Numbered from the stretch's first letter, positions 7,238 through 15,044 are shown. The stretch is 16,237 bases of DNA from a bacterium (GCA_029978815.1 JAPOIQ010000004.1:1-16237), one strand, 5' to 3'. Program-made: numbers and translations. The notes: generated by a model not told the origin, from the sequence alone.

Positions 7238-8665
7238 CTACGGCAAGAGCGGTGGGGCTTTGTAGCCGCCGGTCACCGACTCAACAAAACGAGCGAATTC
7301 AAGGGTTGTTCGGTCACCCATGAATGGGCCGACGATTTGCAATCCCACCGGCAGCCCCGACTGCGTTCGCCCTGCCGGCACGACGGTTGCTGGCAGGTAG
7401 ACGTATCCAAATTGGGTTGTCCATGCGATGAGGTCGGCATACGGCCGGGTTACGCCGTCGACTTCGAGAGTTCGCGTGTAGAGGTTTCCGCCGTCGATGT
7501 GTTCAAACGCCGCAATGAACGCGGTCGGGGCAAGCACGATGTCGTAGTCATTGAAGAAGCGATCCCAGTTGCGGCGTCGAAGTTCTCGCTGCTCTGACAT
7601 GAGTAACCAGTCGCGATGGCGAATCGTGCTGGCGCGAGCTCGCATCGCCATCGTTGGATCGGCATCGTTGCTGCGTTCGAGAAGCCGTTCGTATTCCTCA
7701 TCGGTGCGACCGGGTGAAGTTGCCGCAGACACCAGTGGCATCCCGATGGAGTAGACGTCACCAAACTCGTGAGCGGGGCGAGCGTTGCGGTCAACCTTGA
7801 TGCCGGCGGCCTCAAGTGCGCTGACGGCGGTTTCGAGCACGTTGGCGACATCGTTTGAGACGGGACATGCGGGATCGTCGAGCCATGCCGCAACGCGCAA
7901 CTCGCGTGCGTTGTTGCGCGCTGGTGTCAAACGGTCAGGGTGATCCGAGATGACGTTCAGCATGAGCTCGAGGTCATCGACAGTTCGTGCCAGGGGGCCG
8001 ACAACATTGACGTCGGCATCGAGGGCGCCATAGGTGATGTGATCGATATACCCACGTTGGGGTACAACCCCGAACGACGGCTTGTGACCGCATACTCCCG
8101 AAAAGTGGGCGGGGAGTCGCACTGACCCCCCGATGTCGGTTCCAATTTCGACGGGGCTGAGACATGTCGCAACCGCTGCTGCGGCACCACCCGAGGAGCC
8201 ACCGGGGGTCCGGCCGAGGTCCCACGGGTTACCTGTTCGTCCGAACATCTCGTTGACTGCTTGGATGTCGCCTGACCAGCGGGGCAGGTTCGACTTGCCC
8301 CAGATGACAGCACCTGCATTGCGGGCGTGGGCTACCGATGCCGCATCATCGGTTGGAACATGGTCAGTGAGTTCAATCGCTCCGCCGGTTGAGCGCATTC
8401 CCTTTGTCGCAAGGGCGTCCTTCACCGTCATCGGTAGTCCGGCGAGCGGGCCGAGACTGTCCCCCTTGCTGCGAGCACGGTCGATGTCTGCTGCTTGCTG
8501 TTTCGCGCCTTCGACATCGGTGGTGACGATCGCATTGATTCGACTGTGCAGCATGTCGTGGCGAGCAAGATGCTCTTCCAAAAGTTCAACTGCAGAGATG
8601 TCGCGGCTATTGAGCGCAGCTAGCTGTGCGATTGCTGGCTTTCGTGAGATTTCACCTGGTCCCAT
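7238..8665 (-). CDS. Amidase, amidase-signature family (paralogue 1)
   Basis: A 475-residue amidase-signature hydrolase. The Ser-cisSer-Lys triad is visible: Lys82 in GLPMTVKDA, Ser157 in PGGSSGG, and the nucleophile Ser181 in GTDIGGS; the 24-residue spacing between the two serines matches that of fatty acid amide hydrolase. GHKPSFGVVPQRGYI follows as expected. Such enzymes hydrolyse amides, or sometimes esters, to a carboxylic acid plus ammonia or an amine. No GatB/GatC partners are present and the substrate-side region is unlike GatA, so a catabolic amidase is more likely than tRNA amidotransferase. The start is ATG at 8665, preceded by only a weak ribosome site. It lies downstream of the peroxiredoxin gene on the same strand, separated by a strong hairpin, so it probably has its own promoter. 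Confidence 0.87.
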   Translation of the reverse strand: MGPGEISRKPAIAQLAALNSRDISAVELLEEHLARHDMLHSRINAIVTTDVEGAKQQAADIDRARSKGDSLGPLAGLPMTVKDALATKGMRSTGGAIELTDHVPTDDAASVAHARNAGAVIWGKSNLPRWSGDIQAVNEMFGRTGNPWDLGRTPGGSSGGAAAAVATCLSPVEIGTDIGGSVRLPAHFSGVCGHKPSFGVVPQRGYIDHITYGALDADVNVVGPLARTVDDLELMLNVISDHPDRLTPARNNARELRVAAWLDDPACPVSNDVANVLETAVSALEAAGIKVDRNARPAHEFGDVYSIGMPLVSAATSPGRTDEEYERLLERSNDADPTMAMRARASTIRHRDWLLMSEQRELRRRNWDRFFNDYDIVLAPTAFIAAFEHIDGGNLYTRTLEVDGVTRPYADLIAWTTQFGYVYLPATVVPAGRTQSGLPVGLQIVGPFMGDRTTLEFARFVESVTGGYKAPPLLP

Positions 8666-8683
8666 TGCCTGATGGTACGCGCA

Positions 8684-8726
8684 AACGGACGGCCTGCCAG
8701 CAGTTGACGCTGTAAGGCCGTCCGTT
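8684..8726 (-). terminator. Perfect 12-bp hairpin, probable terminator of the peroxiredoxin gene
   Basis: AACGGACGGCCT (8684-8695) pairs perfectly with AGGCCGTCCGTT (8715-8726). Inside the loop CAGC/GCTG (8698-8701 with 8709-8712) can form a smaller hairpin. It starts 10 nt after the peroxiredoxin stop codon and ends before the downstream amidase start. On the minus strand the stem is followed by only a short T run, so termination strength is uncertain. Confidence 0.6.
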
Positions 8727-8736
8727 GACGTTGAGT

Positions 8737-9372
8737 TCAGCTACCGGGTTGGGGAACCACTCGGAGGTAAGGCTTTACCGTGGTCCATCCGCCGGGGAAC
8801 AATTCGGCAGCCTCTTCATCGGTGACTGCTGAGCCGATGATGACATCATTGCCGTGTGTCCAGTTCGCTGGAGTTGCAACTTTGTAGTTGGCGGTGAGTT
8901 GGAGTGAATCGATGACTCGGAGCAATTCGTCAAAGTTGCGACCCGTTGATGCGGGGTAGGTGAGCGACAATTTGATTTTCTTGTCTGGCCCGATGACGAA
9001 GACCGACCGCACGGTCAAGGTGTCATTCGCATTCGGGTGGATCATGTCGTAGAGATCAGAAACGGTTCGGTCGCTGTCGCCGATCATGGGGAAGTTGACT
9101 GGGGTGCCTTGGGTTTCGGCAATGTCGTTCTCCCACTCGACATGGCTGTCAACCGGGTCAACTGAAAGGCCGATGACCTTGACGTTGCGGCGATCGAATT
9201 ATGGCTTCAGCCGAGCAACAGTTCCCAGTTCGGTGGTGCACACTGGCGTGAAATCTTTTGGATGGCTGAAGAGCACTCCCCATGAGTCGCCGAGCCACTC
9301 ATGGAAATCGATATCGCCCTGTGTCGTGGGGGCGGTGAAGTTGGGGGCGGTATCGCCGATTCGAACGCTCAT
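8737..9372 (-). pseudogene. 1-Cys peroxiredoxin (Prx6-like) interrupted by one in-frame TAA
   Basis: Read straight through, this is a normal 211-residue 1-Cys peroxiredoxin: [15 protein letters not shown] at the start, the peroxidatic Cys45 in [11 protein letters not shown], then FDRRNVKVIGLSVD, DRTVSDLYDMIHPNANDT, TVRSVFVIGPDKK and a VKPYLRVVPQPGS end. Codon 58 (9199-9201), after VARLKP, is TAA, where relatives typically have Glu. The reading frame is the same on both sides, so this is a single nonsense change and not a frameshift. If real, translation would stop after 57 residues, leaving a fragment with Cys45 but without most of the thioredoxin fold. The start at 9372 is strong, with AAAGGAG 5 nt upstream. 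Intact members reduce hydrogen peroxide and lipid hydroperoxides. Sequencing error, true inactivation and readthrough cannot be separated here. Conservation of the downstream half suggests a very recent change or an error. Confidence 0.88.
9199..9201 (-). other. Premature ochre stop codon within the peroxiredoxin frame
   Basis: On the minus strand the codons run CTG AAG CCA TAA TTC GAT CGC, that is LKP-stop-FDR. The expected codon is GAA or GAG for Glu; GAA to TAA needs one G-to-T change. TAA also ends three other genes in this window (4027, 5692, 7234), so a general reassignment of TAA is unlikely. Confidence 0.9.
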
Positions 9373-9404
9373 TGGGACTCCTTTGGTGAGCTCAGGTGTA
9401 ATTC

Positions 9405-9421
9405 CCGACAAATTTAGTCGG
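9405..9421 (-). promoter_or_regulatory. Putative IscR/Rrf2-type operator upstream of the peroxiredoxin gene
   Basis: On the minus strand the site reads CCGACTAAATTTGTCGG, an inverted repeat CCGAC/GTCGG with a 7-nt A/T-rich middle. It follows the IscR type 1 pattern as I recall it (YYGACTRWWWYAGTCRR) with one mismatch. It lies 32 nt upstream of the peroxiredoxin ATG and 56 nt upstream of the divergent amidase ATG. Rrf2-family regulators respond to Fe-S status or redox stress, which would fit a peroxide-removing enzyme. No regulator gene is in the window, so the match is sequence-based inference. Confidence 0.45.
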
Positions 9422-9432
9422 CTTTTGATCAT

Positions 9433-9449
9433 TTCGCCACATCGGCGAA
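9433..9449. promoter_or_regulatory. Short inverted repeat upstream of amidase 2
   Basis: TTCGCC (9433-9438) and GGCGAA (9444-9449) are separated by 5 nt, and the right arm ends 28 nt before the amidase ATG at 9478. It could be a regulator half-site pair or a small hairpin in the leader. Support is symmetry and position only. Confidence 0.25.
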
Positions 9450-9477
9450 GGAATTCTTTGCGCTCTACGATCAATGC

Positions 9478-10935
9478 ATGGCAGACGACACGATCATGTT
9501 GCGGACCGCATCCGAACTTGCGGCGATGGTTCGCCGCGGTGAAATTGCACCAAGCGAATTACTCGAACACGCAATCACTCGATACGAGCGGCACAATCCC
9601 GCAGTCAACGCAGTGATCGTCACTCGAATTGAGGAGGCTCGCGCCCATGCAGCAGTTCTCGACGATGAGGCTGCAGTCGGATCATTCCGCGGACCACTCC
9701 ACGGTGTGCCAATGACCATTAAAGAGGCCTACGACTGGGCTGATACGCCATCGACATGGGGCAACGTCGAATGGCGAGACAACGTCCCAGGAACTGACGC
9801 CGTCACTGTTCAACGGCTCATTGACGCTGGCGCAGTGATCTACGGGAAAACCAACGTTCCCTTCATGCTCGGCGACTGGCAGAGCTTCAACGATATTTAC
9901 GGGACGACGAACAACCCGTGGGATCTCAGCCGGGTCCCCGGAGGATCCTCTGGCGGTTCAGCTGTTGCGCTCGCAACCGGAATGGCTGCACTTGAACTTG
10001 GGAGTGACATCGGTGCCTCAATTCGGAACCCTGCTCACTATTGCGGAGTGTTTGGGCACAAGCCGACGATGTCGCTCGTTCCATTCGAAGGGCATGTCGT
10101 CCCCGGCATGTTGCCCGAAGTTGACATCAGTGTGTGTGGCCCACTCGCTCGATCAGCAGCCGATCTCGACCTTGCGCTGTCGGTGCTTGCCGGGCCGACG
10201 GGCCTGAACTCGACCGGGTACCAAGTAGCACTTCCTGAAGCACGGCAGACTCGTCTCAGCGAGTTCAAAGTCGCTGTCATGCTCGACACCCCGGTTATTG
10301 AGAATGACTCAGTGATGCTCGACCAACTCCAGAATGCGGTTGACGCTCTTGCGGCTGCCGGTTGTGTCATTGAAGAAGCGACACCGAATATCGATCAGCA
10401 CGAGTATTTCGAGAATTACCTGATGTTGTTGCGTGCCGCGACCGGTGCGATGTCGAGCGACCAGGTCTTCGCCGCAGCGACGGAGGGGTCAGGAGCCTGG
10501 GGGTCAGGTGACCGCAGCTATCAAGCCCTCGTCGACCACGCGATGACGATGTCGCATCGGGAATGGTTCCAACATCACAACCGCCGAGAGGGATACCGAA
10601 ATACGTGGGCTGAATTCTTCGGCGAGTACGACCTGTTGTTGTGCCCGACCGCAGCATCGACTGCTTACCCACATGACCACAGTGGAACCCGAGCAACTCG
10701 TCGCATCCCGATTAACGGAGGAACTGAACCTGTGGTCGATCAGTTGTTCTGGGCCGGCTGGTCATGTAACTCATACCTTCCAGGAACGGTCGCACCAGTC
10801 GGGTTGTGCGCAGATGGTTTGCCGGCAGGCATCCAGATCGTTGCGCCCCACCTGCAGGATCGCCGTTCGATCCGTTTTGCCGAACTCGTCGAACGCGAAC
10901 TCGGAGGCTTTGTCGCGCCCCCTGGCTACGAGTGA
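9478..10935 (+). CDS. Amidase, amidase-signature family (paralogue 2)
   Basis: A 485-residue amidase-signature hydrolase with Lys82 in GVPMTIKEA, Ser157 in PGGSSGG and the nucleophile Ser181 in GSDIGAS, the same residue numbers as in paralogue 1. After the signature the two differ clearly, including [12 protein letters not shown] and an insertion around [20 protein letters not shown], so they should take different substrates. The DIGAS in place of DIGGS is a mild variation seen in catabolic amidases. The start is ATG at 9478; no good ribosome site is visible. The stop TGA overlaps the GTG start of the next gene (GTGA), strong evidence that amidase and CoA-transferase are made together. The likely role is to release a carboxylic acid from an amide before its activation to a CoA ester. 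The substrate is unknown. Confidence 0.87.
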   Translation: MADDTIMLRTASELAAMVRRGEIAPSELLEHAITRYERHNPAVNAVIVTRIEEARAHAAVLDDEAAVGSFRGPLHGVPMTIKEAYDWADTPSTWGNVEWRDNVPGTDAVTVQRLIDAGAVIYGKTNVPFMLGDWQSFNDIYGTTNNPWDLSRVPGGSSGGSAVALATGMAALELGSDIGASIRNPAHYCGVFGHKPTMSLVPFEGHVVPGMLPEVDISVCGPLARSAADLDLALSVLAGPTGLNSTGYQVALPEARQTRLSEFKVAVMLDTPVIENDSVMLDQLQNAVDALAAAGCVIEEATPNIDQHEYFENYLMLLRAATGAMSSDQVFAAATEGSGAWGSGDRSYQALVDHAMTMSHREWFQHHNRREGYRNTWAEFFGEYDLLLCPTAASTAYPHDHSGTRATRRIPINGGTEPVVDQLFWAGWSCNSYLPGTVAPVGLCADGLPAGIQIVAPHLQDRRSIRFAELVERELGGFVAPPGYE

Positions 10936-12125
10936 GCCCGGTGAAGGCAGCGCTCAACGGAATCACTGTTCTTGCCCTCGAGCAAGCAGTTGCGATTCCT
11001 TTTGCAACTCGCCAACTCGCTGATCTCGGGGCTCGAGTCATCAAGGTCGAACGCCCGGGTGAGGGCGACTTTGCACGCCATTACGACACTCGAGTGAAAG
11101 GACTCTCGAGTTACTTTGCGTGGCTCAACCGTTCGAAAGAATCGATTGCGCTCGACCTCAAAACCGAAGGCGCCCAGACAATCGTGCGACAGTTAGCCGC
11201 ATCAGTTGATGTCGTGGTGCAAAACCTTGCACCAGGGGCAACCGAGCGTCTCGGCCTGTCGTCGGCCGAACTACGTGAAATTAACCCCCGACTCATCACC
11301 GTGGACCTCACGGGCTACGGCGAGGGCGGGCCGCTGCAAGATCGAAAGGCCTACGACCTCCTCATCCAAGCAGAAGCAGGATTGTTGTCGGTGACAGGTT
11401 CTGCCTCCGAAATGGTTCGAGCTGGAATCTCTGTCGCCGATATCGCCGGAGGGATGTACGCCTACTCCTCGGTGCTAGCCGCACTTGTTCATCGAGGAGT
11501 GACTGGCGAAGGCACCGCGATCGAGGTTTCGCTATTCGATGCCCTTATCGAATGGATGGGGCATCCGATCAACTATGGGCTCTACACCGGCGAAGGTCCG
11601 GCTCGTGCGGGGGATTCTCACCCCTCGATCTACCCCTATGGATCATTCGCAGCTGCGGATGGGCGCGTGCAGTTTGGCATTCAGAACCAACGCGAATGGG
11701 AGTCGTTCTGCACTCAAGTCCTGCGTGCGAGGGAAATCGCAACCGACAAGCGGTTCGCCACAAACGATGATCGCCATGAGCACCGTTCCGAACTCACCGA
11801 GGTCATTGAAATGGCATTTGCTTCTCTTTCGGTGAGTGACGTTGTGAAGCGACTTGACGAAGCGGGCATCGCAAACGGACGGGTAAACGAGATCACCGAT
11901 GTGATCAACCACACAAATCTCAGCGAACGTGATCGGTGGCGAACGATTGAGAGCGCAGGCGGAACGATCCGCACGCTTCGCCCGCCAGCAATCATGCACG
12001 GACACGACGAGCCGATGAAAGCGATTCCGTCGGTGGGGGAACACACAACAGTGATCCTTGGCGAACTTGGGTACTCAGAAGCGGAGATCGATCAACTCAT
12101 CACCAGCGGGGTGGCCGGAGGCTGA
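10932..12125 (+). CDS. CaiB/BaiF family III CoA-transferase, mesaconyl-CoA transferase-like
   Basis: A 397-residue family III CoA-transferase. Seen: the N-terminal ITVLALEQAVAIPFATRQLADLGARVIKVE, then LDLKTEGAQ, and the catalytic Asp142 in RKAYDLLIQAEAG, with GISVADIAGGMYAYSSVLAAL and GTAIEVSLFDALIEWMGHP after it. Family III enzymes move CoA between acyl groups through an aspartyl-CoA anhydride. The AYDLLIQAEAGL and EWMGHP pattern resembles the branch holding the mesaconyl-CoA C1-C4 transferase of Chloroflexus, but many uncharacterised actinobacterial proteins share it, so the substrate is open. Start: GTG at 10932, overlapping the amidase stop by 4 nt; a GTG at 10941 is an alternative, and the open frame back to 10806 would lie inside the amidase gene. 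The stop is 2 nt from that of the convergent acyl-CoA dehydrogenase gene. Confidence 0.87.
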   Translation: MSPVKAALNGITVLALEQAVAIPFATRQLADLGARVIKVERPGEGDFARHYDTRVKGLSSYFAWLNRSKESIALDLKTEGAQTIVRQLAASVDVVVQNLAPGATERLGLSSAELREINPRLITVDLTGYGEGGPLQDRKAYDLLIQAEAGLLSVTGSASEMVRAGISVADIAGGMYAYSSVLAALVHRGVTGEGTAIEVSLFDALIEWMGHPINYGLYTGEGPARAGDSHPSIYPYGSFAAADGRVQFGIQNQREWESFCTQVLRAREIATDKRFATNDDRHEHRSELTEVIEMAFASLSVSDVVKRLDEAGIANGRVNEITDVINHTNLSERDRWRTIESAGGTIRTLRPPAIMHGHDEPMKAIPSVGEHTTVILGELGYSEAEIDQLITSGVAGG

Positions 12126-12127
12126 GG

Positions 12128-13312
12128 TCACCGCTTTGTTCGGCGCTCAACGAGTTGTCTCGCGATGACATTTCGCTGGATCTCGTTCGTTCCTTCACCA
12201 ACGATCATGAGCGGGGCATCTCGGTAATAGCGCTCGACATCAAACTCGGTTGAGTAGCCATGACCACCATGAATCCTGATCGCATCAAGAGTCACCTTTG
12301 ATGCCATTTCCGAGCAGAACAACTTCGCCATTCCTGCTTCAAGATCGGCGCGCACGCCGGTGTCGAACCGTTCAGCGGCGTGGTAGTTCAATCGTTGCCC
12401 GGCGGTGATCTGGGTTGCCATATCGGCAAGGAGATTTCCGACTGACTGATGTCGCCAGATTGGCTGCCCGAAGGTCTCGCGTTGCGTTGCGTATTCAAGT
12501 GCGTCATCGAATGCCGCTCGGGCGACCCCGATCGCGCGAGCAGCAACTTGTATACGACCAATCTCAAGTCCGCCCATCATCTGGGTGAAGCCTTGGCCTT
12601 CAACTCCGCCCAAGAGGGCAGTAGCGGGAACGAAGCAGTCATCAAATGACAATTCGCAACTCTCAACTCCCTTGTAGCCGAGCTTTGGAAGATTGCGCCC
12701 AACGGTGAATCCCGGAACCTTCTCGACAAGCAAAATAGAGATTCCCGTGTGCGCAGGAGTTGCGTTCGGGTCGGTCTTGCAGAGCAACGCCACAACATCT
12801 GACATCCGCGAATTCGTGATCCACGTCTTCGATCCGTTGATGACATACCCATCGACGCCGTTGCGAGAGGCTGGCAGAGCAACGGTGCGAATCGCTTGAA
12901 GATCAGATCCACCATCGGGCTCTGTGAGCGCCATCGTTGCGCGAATCTCTCCGGTCGCCATCGATGACAGATAGCGATCCTGTTGTTCAGATGTTCCGTG
13001 ACGAATGAGCAATTTCGAAACCACCGAATGTCCTCCGAAGGCACCCGACAGCGACATCCATCCACGTGCGATCTCTTCGGTGATGCGGGCGTAGCAACGA
13101 CCTGACACCGAACCTGAATTCCATGGTTCACCGATCGCAAGACCGTAGATACCGAGTTCTTTCATCTGGTCGATGAGTTCTGCTGGATAGGTATCGGAAT
13201 GCTCGAGATCTCGAACAACAGGGCGAACCTCGTGATCGACCCACCGCGCAACTACATCGACAAATTCAGATTCCTCAGCGCTAAGTCCATCCATCGGTTC
13301 TAGAAGCGACAT
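12128..13312 (-). CDS. Acyl-CoA dehydrogenase
   Basis: A 394-residue FAD-dependent acyl-CoA dehydrogenase. Domain order is as usual: an N-terminal helical region, the middle beta domain with ALTEPDGGSD (128-137) and WITNS, then the C-terminal helices with RETFGQPI (278-285), the FAD-contacting IHGGHGYS (347-354), and the catalytic base Glu373 in VGEGTNEIQR, in the position used by short- and medium-chain enzymes. It introduces a 2,3 double bond into an acyl-CoA and passes electrons to an electron-transfer flavoprotein. Chain or branch specificity cannot be read. The start is ATG at 13312 with only a weak GCAGG upstream. It is divergent from the DUF35-thiolase pair (92 nt) and convergent with the CoA-transferase, so a common pathway is plausible but a common transcript is not. 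Confidence 0.92.
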   Translation of the reverse strand: MSLLEPMDGLSAEESEFVDVVARWVDHEVRPVVRDLEHSDTYPAELIDQMKELGIYGLAIGEPWNSGSVSGRCYARITEEIARGWMSLSGAFGGHSVVSKLLIRHGTSEQQDRYLSSMATGEIRATMALTEPDGGSDLQAIRTVALPASRNGVDGYVINGSKTWITNSRMSDVVALLCKTDPNATPAHTGISILLVEKVPGFTVGRNLPKLGYKGVESCELSFDDCFVPATALLGGVEGQGFTQMMGGLEIGRIQVAARAIGVARAAFDDALEYATQRETFGQPIWRHQSVGNLLADMATQITAGQRLNYHAAERFDTGVRADLEAGMAKLFCSEMASKVTLDAIRIHGGHGYSTEFDVERYYRDAPLMIVGEGTNEIQRNVIARQLVERRTKR

Positions 13313-13404
13313 GACAACAGCCTGCCACTTTGGAGGACGTGCGACCGACTCGTTGTCGTGCGAAATCTCGGCGTATGTTCACTTTTGTTACCACAGGAGG
13401 ACCT

Positions 13405-13803
13405 ATGTCGACTGCAACCCAGATCCCGTTTGTCGAGTACCTCAAACTCGAACCGACTCCACACCTCGTTGCGAACGAGTGCACCTCGTGTGGCGCCCGA
13501 TTCTTTGACCGGCGTAATGCATGCGCCGGGTGCTTCAACACCGAATTCACCTCGGTCGATATTCCGACCGAGGGAATCGTGCGATCTTTTTCGATCATCA
13601 CGTTCGCTGCTCCCGGCGTCGACGTGCCCTTTGTTGCTGCCGTCATCGACTGCGGTGGCACCAGTGTTCGAGCAAACATCATTAACTGCCCACCTGACCC
13701 TGAACATGTCAGTCTCGGAATGAGCGTTCGCCTTGCCACTACGGTGGTGGGAACAGATTCTGCTGGCGTCGAGGCGGTCAATTACGGATTCGAGCCCGCC
13801 TGA
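13405..13803 (+). CDS. DUF35 Zn-ribbon/OB-fold protein, partner of the thiolase
   Basis: A 132-residue acyl-CoA-associated OB-fold protein. An N-terminal rubredoxin-like zinc ribbon has Cys26, Cys29, Cys40 and Cys43 (ECTSCG and ACAGC); the OB-fold follows (about 50-130), with GIVRSFSIITFAAPG and PFVAAVIDCGG. Proteins of this kind bind SCP2-type thiolases or aldolases, as in archaeal thiolase/HMG-CoA synthase complexes and the ChsH2-Ltp2 steroid side-chain system, and may help hold CoA substrates. The start is well fixed: ATG at 13405 with a perfect AGGAGG 4 nt upstream; the frame is open from 13330 but without such a site. TTGTCG (13353) and TATGTT (13374) upstream could form a weak promoter with a short 15-nt spacer. 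It lies 32 nt before the thiolase gene, evidently in one operon. Confidence 0.88.
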   Translation: MSTATQIPFVEYLKLEPTPHLVANECTSCGARFFDRRNACAGCFNTEFTSVDIPTEGIVRSFSIITFAAPGVDVPFVAAVIDCGGTSVRANIINCPPDPEHVSLGMSVRLATTVVGTDSAGVEAVNYGFEPA

Positions 13804-13835
13804 GAACGGGTAACACTCAGAACTAAGGAGACATC

Positions 13836-15044
13836 ATGAGTAGAAGTGACGACATCTGGATTCTCGGAATCCACATGACAAAGTTTGGCAAGCACCCGAA
13901 TCTCGACGTTGTCGACCTCGGAGCCGAGGCAATTCATGGTGCCCTTGCCGATGCGGGTGTGACGATGGCTGATATGGGCATCATCGCCGCTGGCAACCTT
14001 CTCGGTTCTGGAAGCATTGCGCAGCAACTCCAGAAGCAAGTTGGTCAGACAGGTATCCCCGCCTACAACGTTTCGAACGCGTGTGCCACAGGAGCAACCG
14101 CTCTCCGAACCGTGATCATGGCCGTGAAGGCTGGCGAGGTCGATATGGGTCTCGCAGTCGGAGTCGAAAAACTCGCTGGTGCAGGTCTGCTTGGCGCTGG
14201 CGGCAAAGCAAAAGCTGACAACGACGAATGGGCTCGCAACGGTCGCTTTGGTGCTGTCGGCCCGGTCGACGGTCGAATCGGCACCGAATCGATGCCGGGG
14301 GTGTTCGCTCAGATCGGCATGGAATACGGCCACAAATACGGCGGAGCTGATTTTGAATTGTTTGCCAAGATCAGTGAGAAGAACCATTCGCACTCAACAC
14401 TGAATCCTCTTGCGGCGTACAACAAGGCAATGAGTCTCGAACAGATCATGAATGACGTGATGATCGCGTACCCGAATACTCGCCCAATGTGCTCGGCGAA
14501 TTGCGACGGCGCAGCGGCTGCCGTGGTGATTAACGGTGAAAAATTGAAGACCCTTTCCCTCGAGCAGCAACGCCGAGCGGTGAAGGTGTCGGCATCGATT
14601 CTCACGAGCGACCCGTGGCAGGAAGCATGTCAAGTGTTGCCCGACGTCAACACGTTGACCCGCAACGCCGCCCACCAGGCCTACGAGCAGGCTGGCGTAG
14701 GCCCGCAGGACCTCAACCTTGTTGAACTGCACGATTGTTTCGCAACCGCTGAGCTCGTTCACTACGACAACCTGATGTTGTGTGAAGAGGGTGGAGCTGT
14801 CGACTTCTTCGAGTCAGGGGCGCCGTACCGAGACGGAAAGATGCCAGTCAACGTATCTGGAGGACTTCAGTCGAAGGGTCACCCAATTTCAGCAACCGGC
14901 ATCGCCAATATTTGGGAAGTTTGTCAGCACGTCCGTGGCGAAGCTGGCGATCGCCAGATTGAAGGAGCCAAGGTTGGTCTCGCCCATGTCATCGGGCTTG
15001 CATCAGCGTGTGGCATCCACATTTTGGAGCGCTCGGCTGCCTGA
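13836..15044 (+). CDS. SCP2-type thiolase (lipid-transfer protein/thiolase family)
   Basis: A 402-residue thiolase-fold enzyme of the SCP2/SCPx type. The nucleophile is Cys83 in VSNACATGAT; the HDCF motif follows as ELHDCF (His299, Cys301), then the GHP motif SKGHP (His349). Presence of both cysteines and both histidines argues for a working thiolase that cleaves 3-ketoacyl-CoA to acetyl-CoA or propionyl-CoA, and against an Ltp2-type retro-aldolase, in which the catalytic cysteine is lost. There is no fused SCP2 sterol-carrier domain. The start is ATG at 13836 with AAGGAG 6 nt upstream. It forms a pair with the DUF35 gene, which probably encodes a structural partner. It would supply the last step for substrates activated by the ligases or CoA-transferase nearby. 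Confidence 0.9.
   Translation: MSRSDDIWILGIHMTKFGKHPNLDVVDLGAEAIHGALADAGVTMADMGIIAAGNLLGSGSIAQQLQKQVGQTGIPAYNVSNACATGATALRTVIMAVKAGEVDMGLAVGVEKLAGAGLLGAGGKAKADNDEWARNGRFGAVGPVDGRIGTESMPGVFAQIGMEYGHKYGGADFELFAKISEKNHSHSTLNPLAAYNKAMSLEQIMNDVMIAYPNTRPMCSANCDGAAAAVVINGEKLKTLSLEQQRRAVKVSASILTSDPWQEACQVLPDVNTLTRNAAHQAYEQAGVGPQDLNLVELHDCFATAELVHYDNLMLCEEGGAVDFFESGAPYRDGKMPVNVSGGLQSKGHPISATGIANIWEVCQHVRGEAGDRQIEGAKVGLAHVIGLASACGIHILERSAA

Noticed and set aside
8737..9087. Minus-strand 116-residue frame as an independent peroxiredoxin C-terminal gene
   Set aside because: It continues in frame upstream to the TAA at 9199-9201 without a break and has no start signal of its own.
9199..9474. Minus-strand 91-residue frame as a separate small gene
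   Set aside because: It is the N-terminal fragment of the peroxiredoxin plus an upstream extension; the real start is ATG at 9372 behind AAAGGAG, and the stop is the premature TAA.
10806..10931. Long N-terminal extension of the CoA-transferase
   Set aside because: The added residues are Arg/Pro-rich, unlike the family, and lie wholly inside the amidase gene in another frame; the GTG at 10932 gives the normal family length.
7238..10935. GatA subunits of tRNA amidotransferase
   Set aside because: Both have the amidase signature, but no gatB or gatC is present and the duplicated, diverged sequences fit catabolic amidases better.
13836..15044. Ltp2-type steroid retro-aldolase
   Set aside because: Cys83 and the HDCF and GHP motifs are intact, as in true thiolases.
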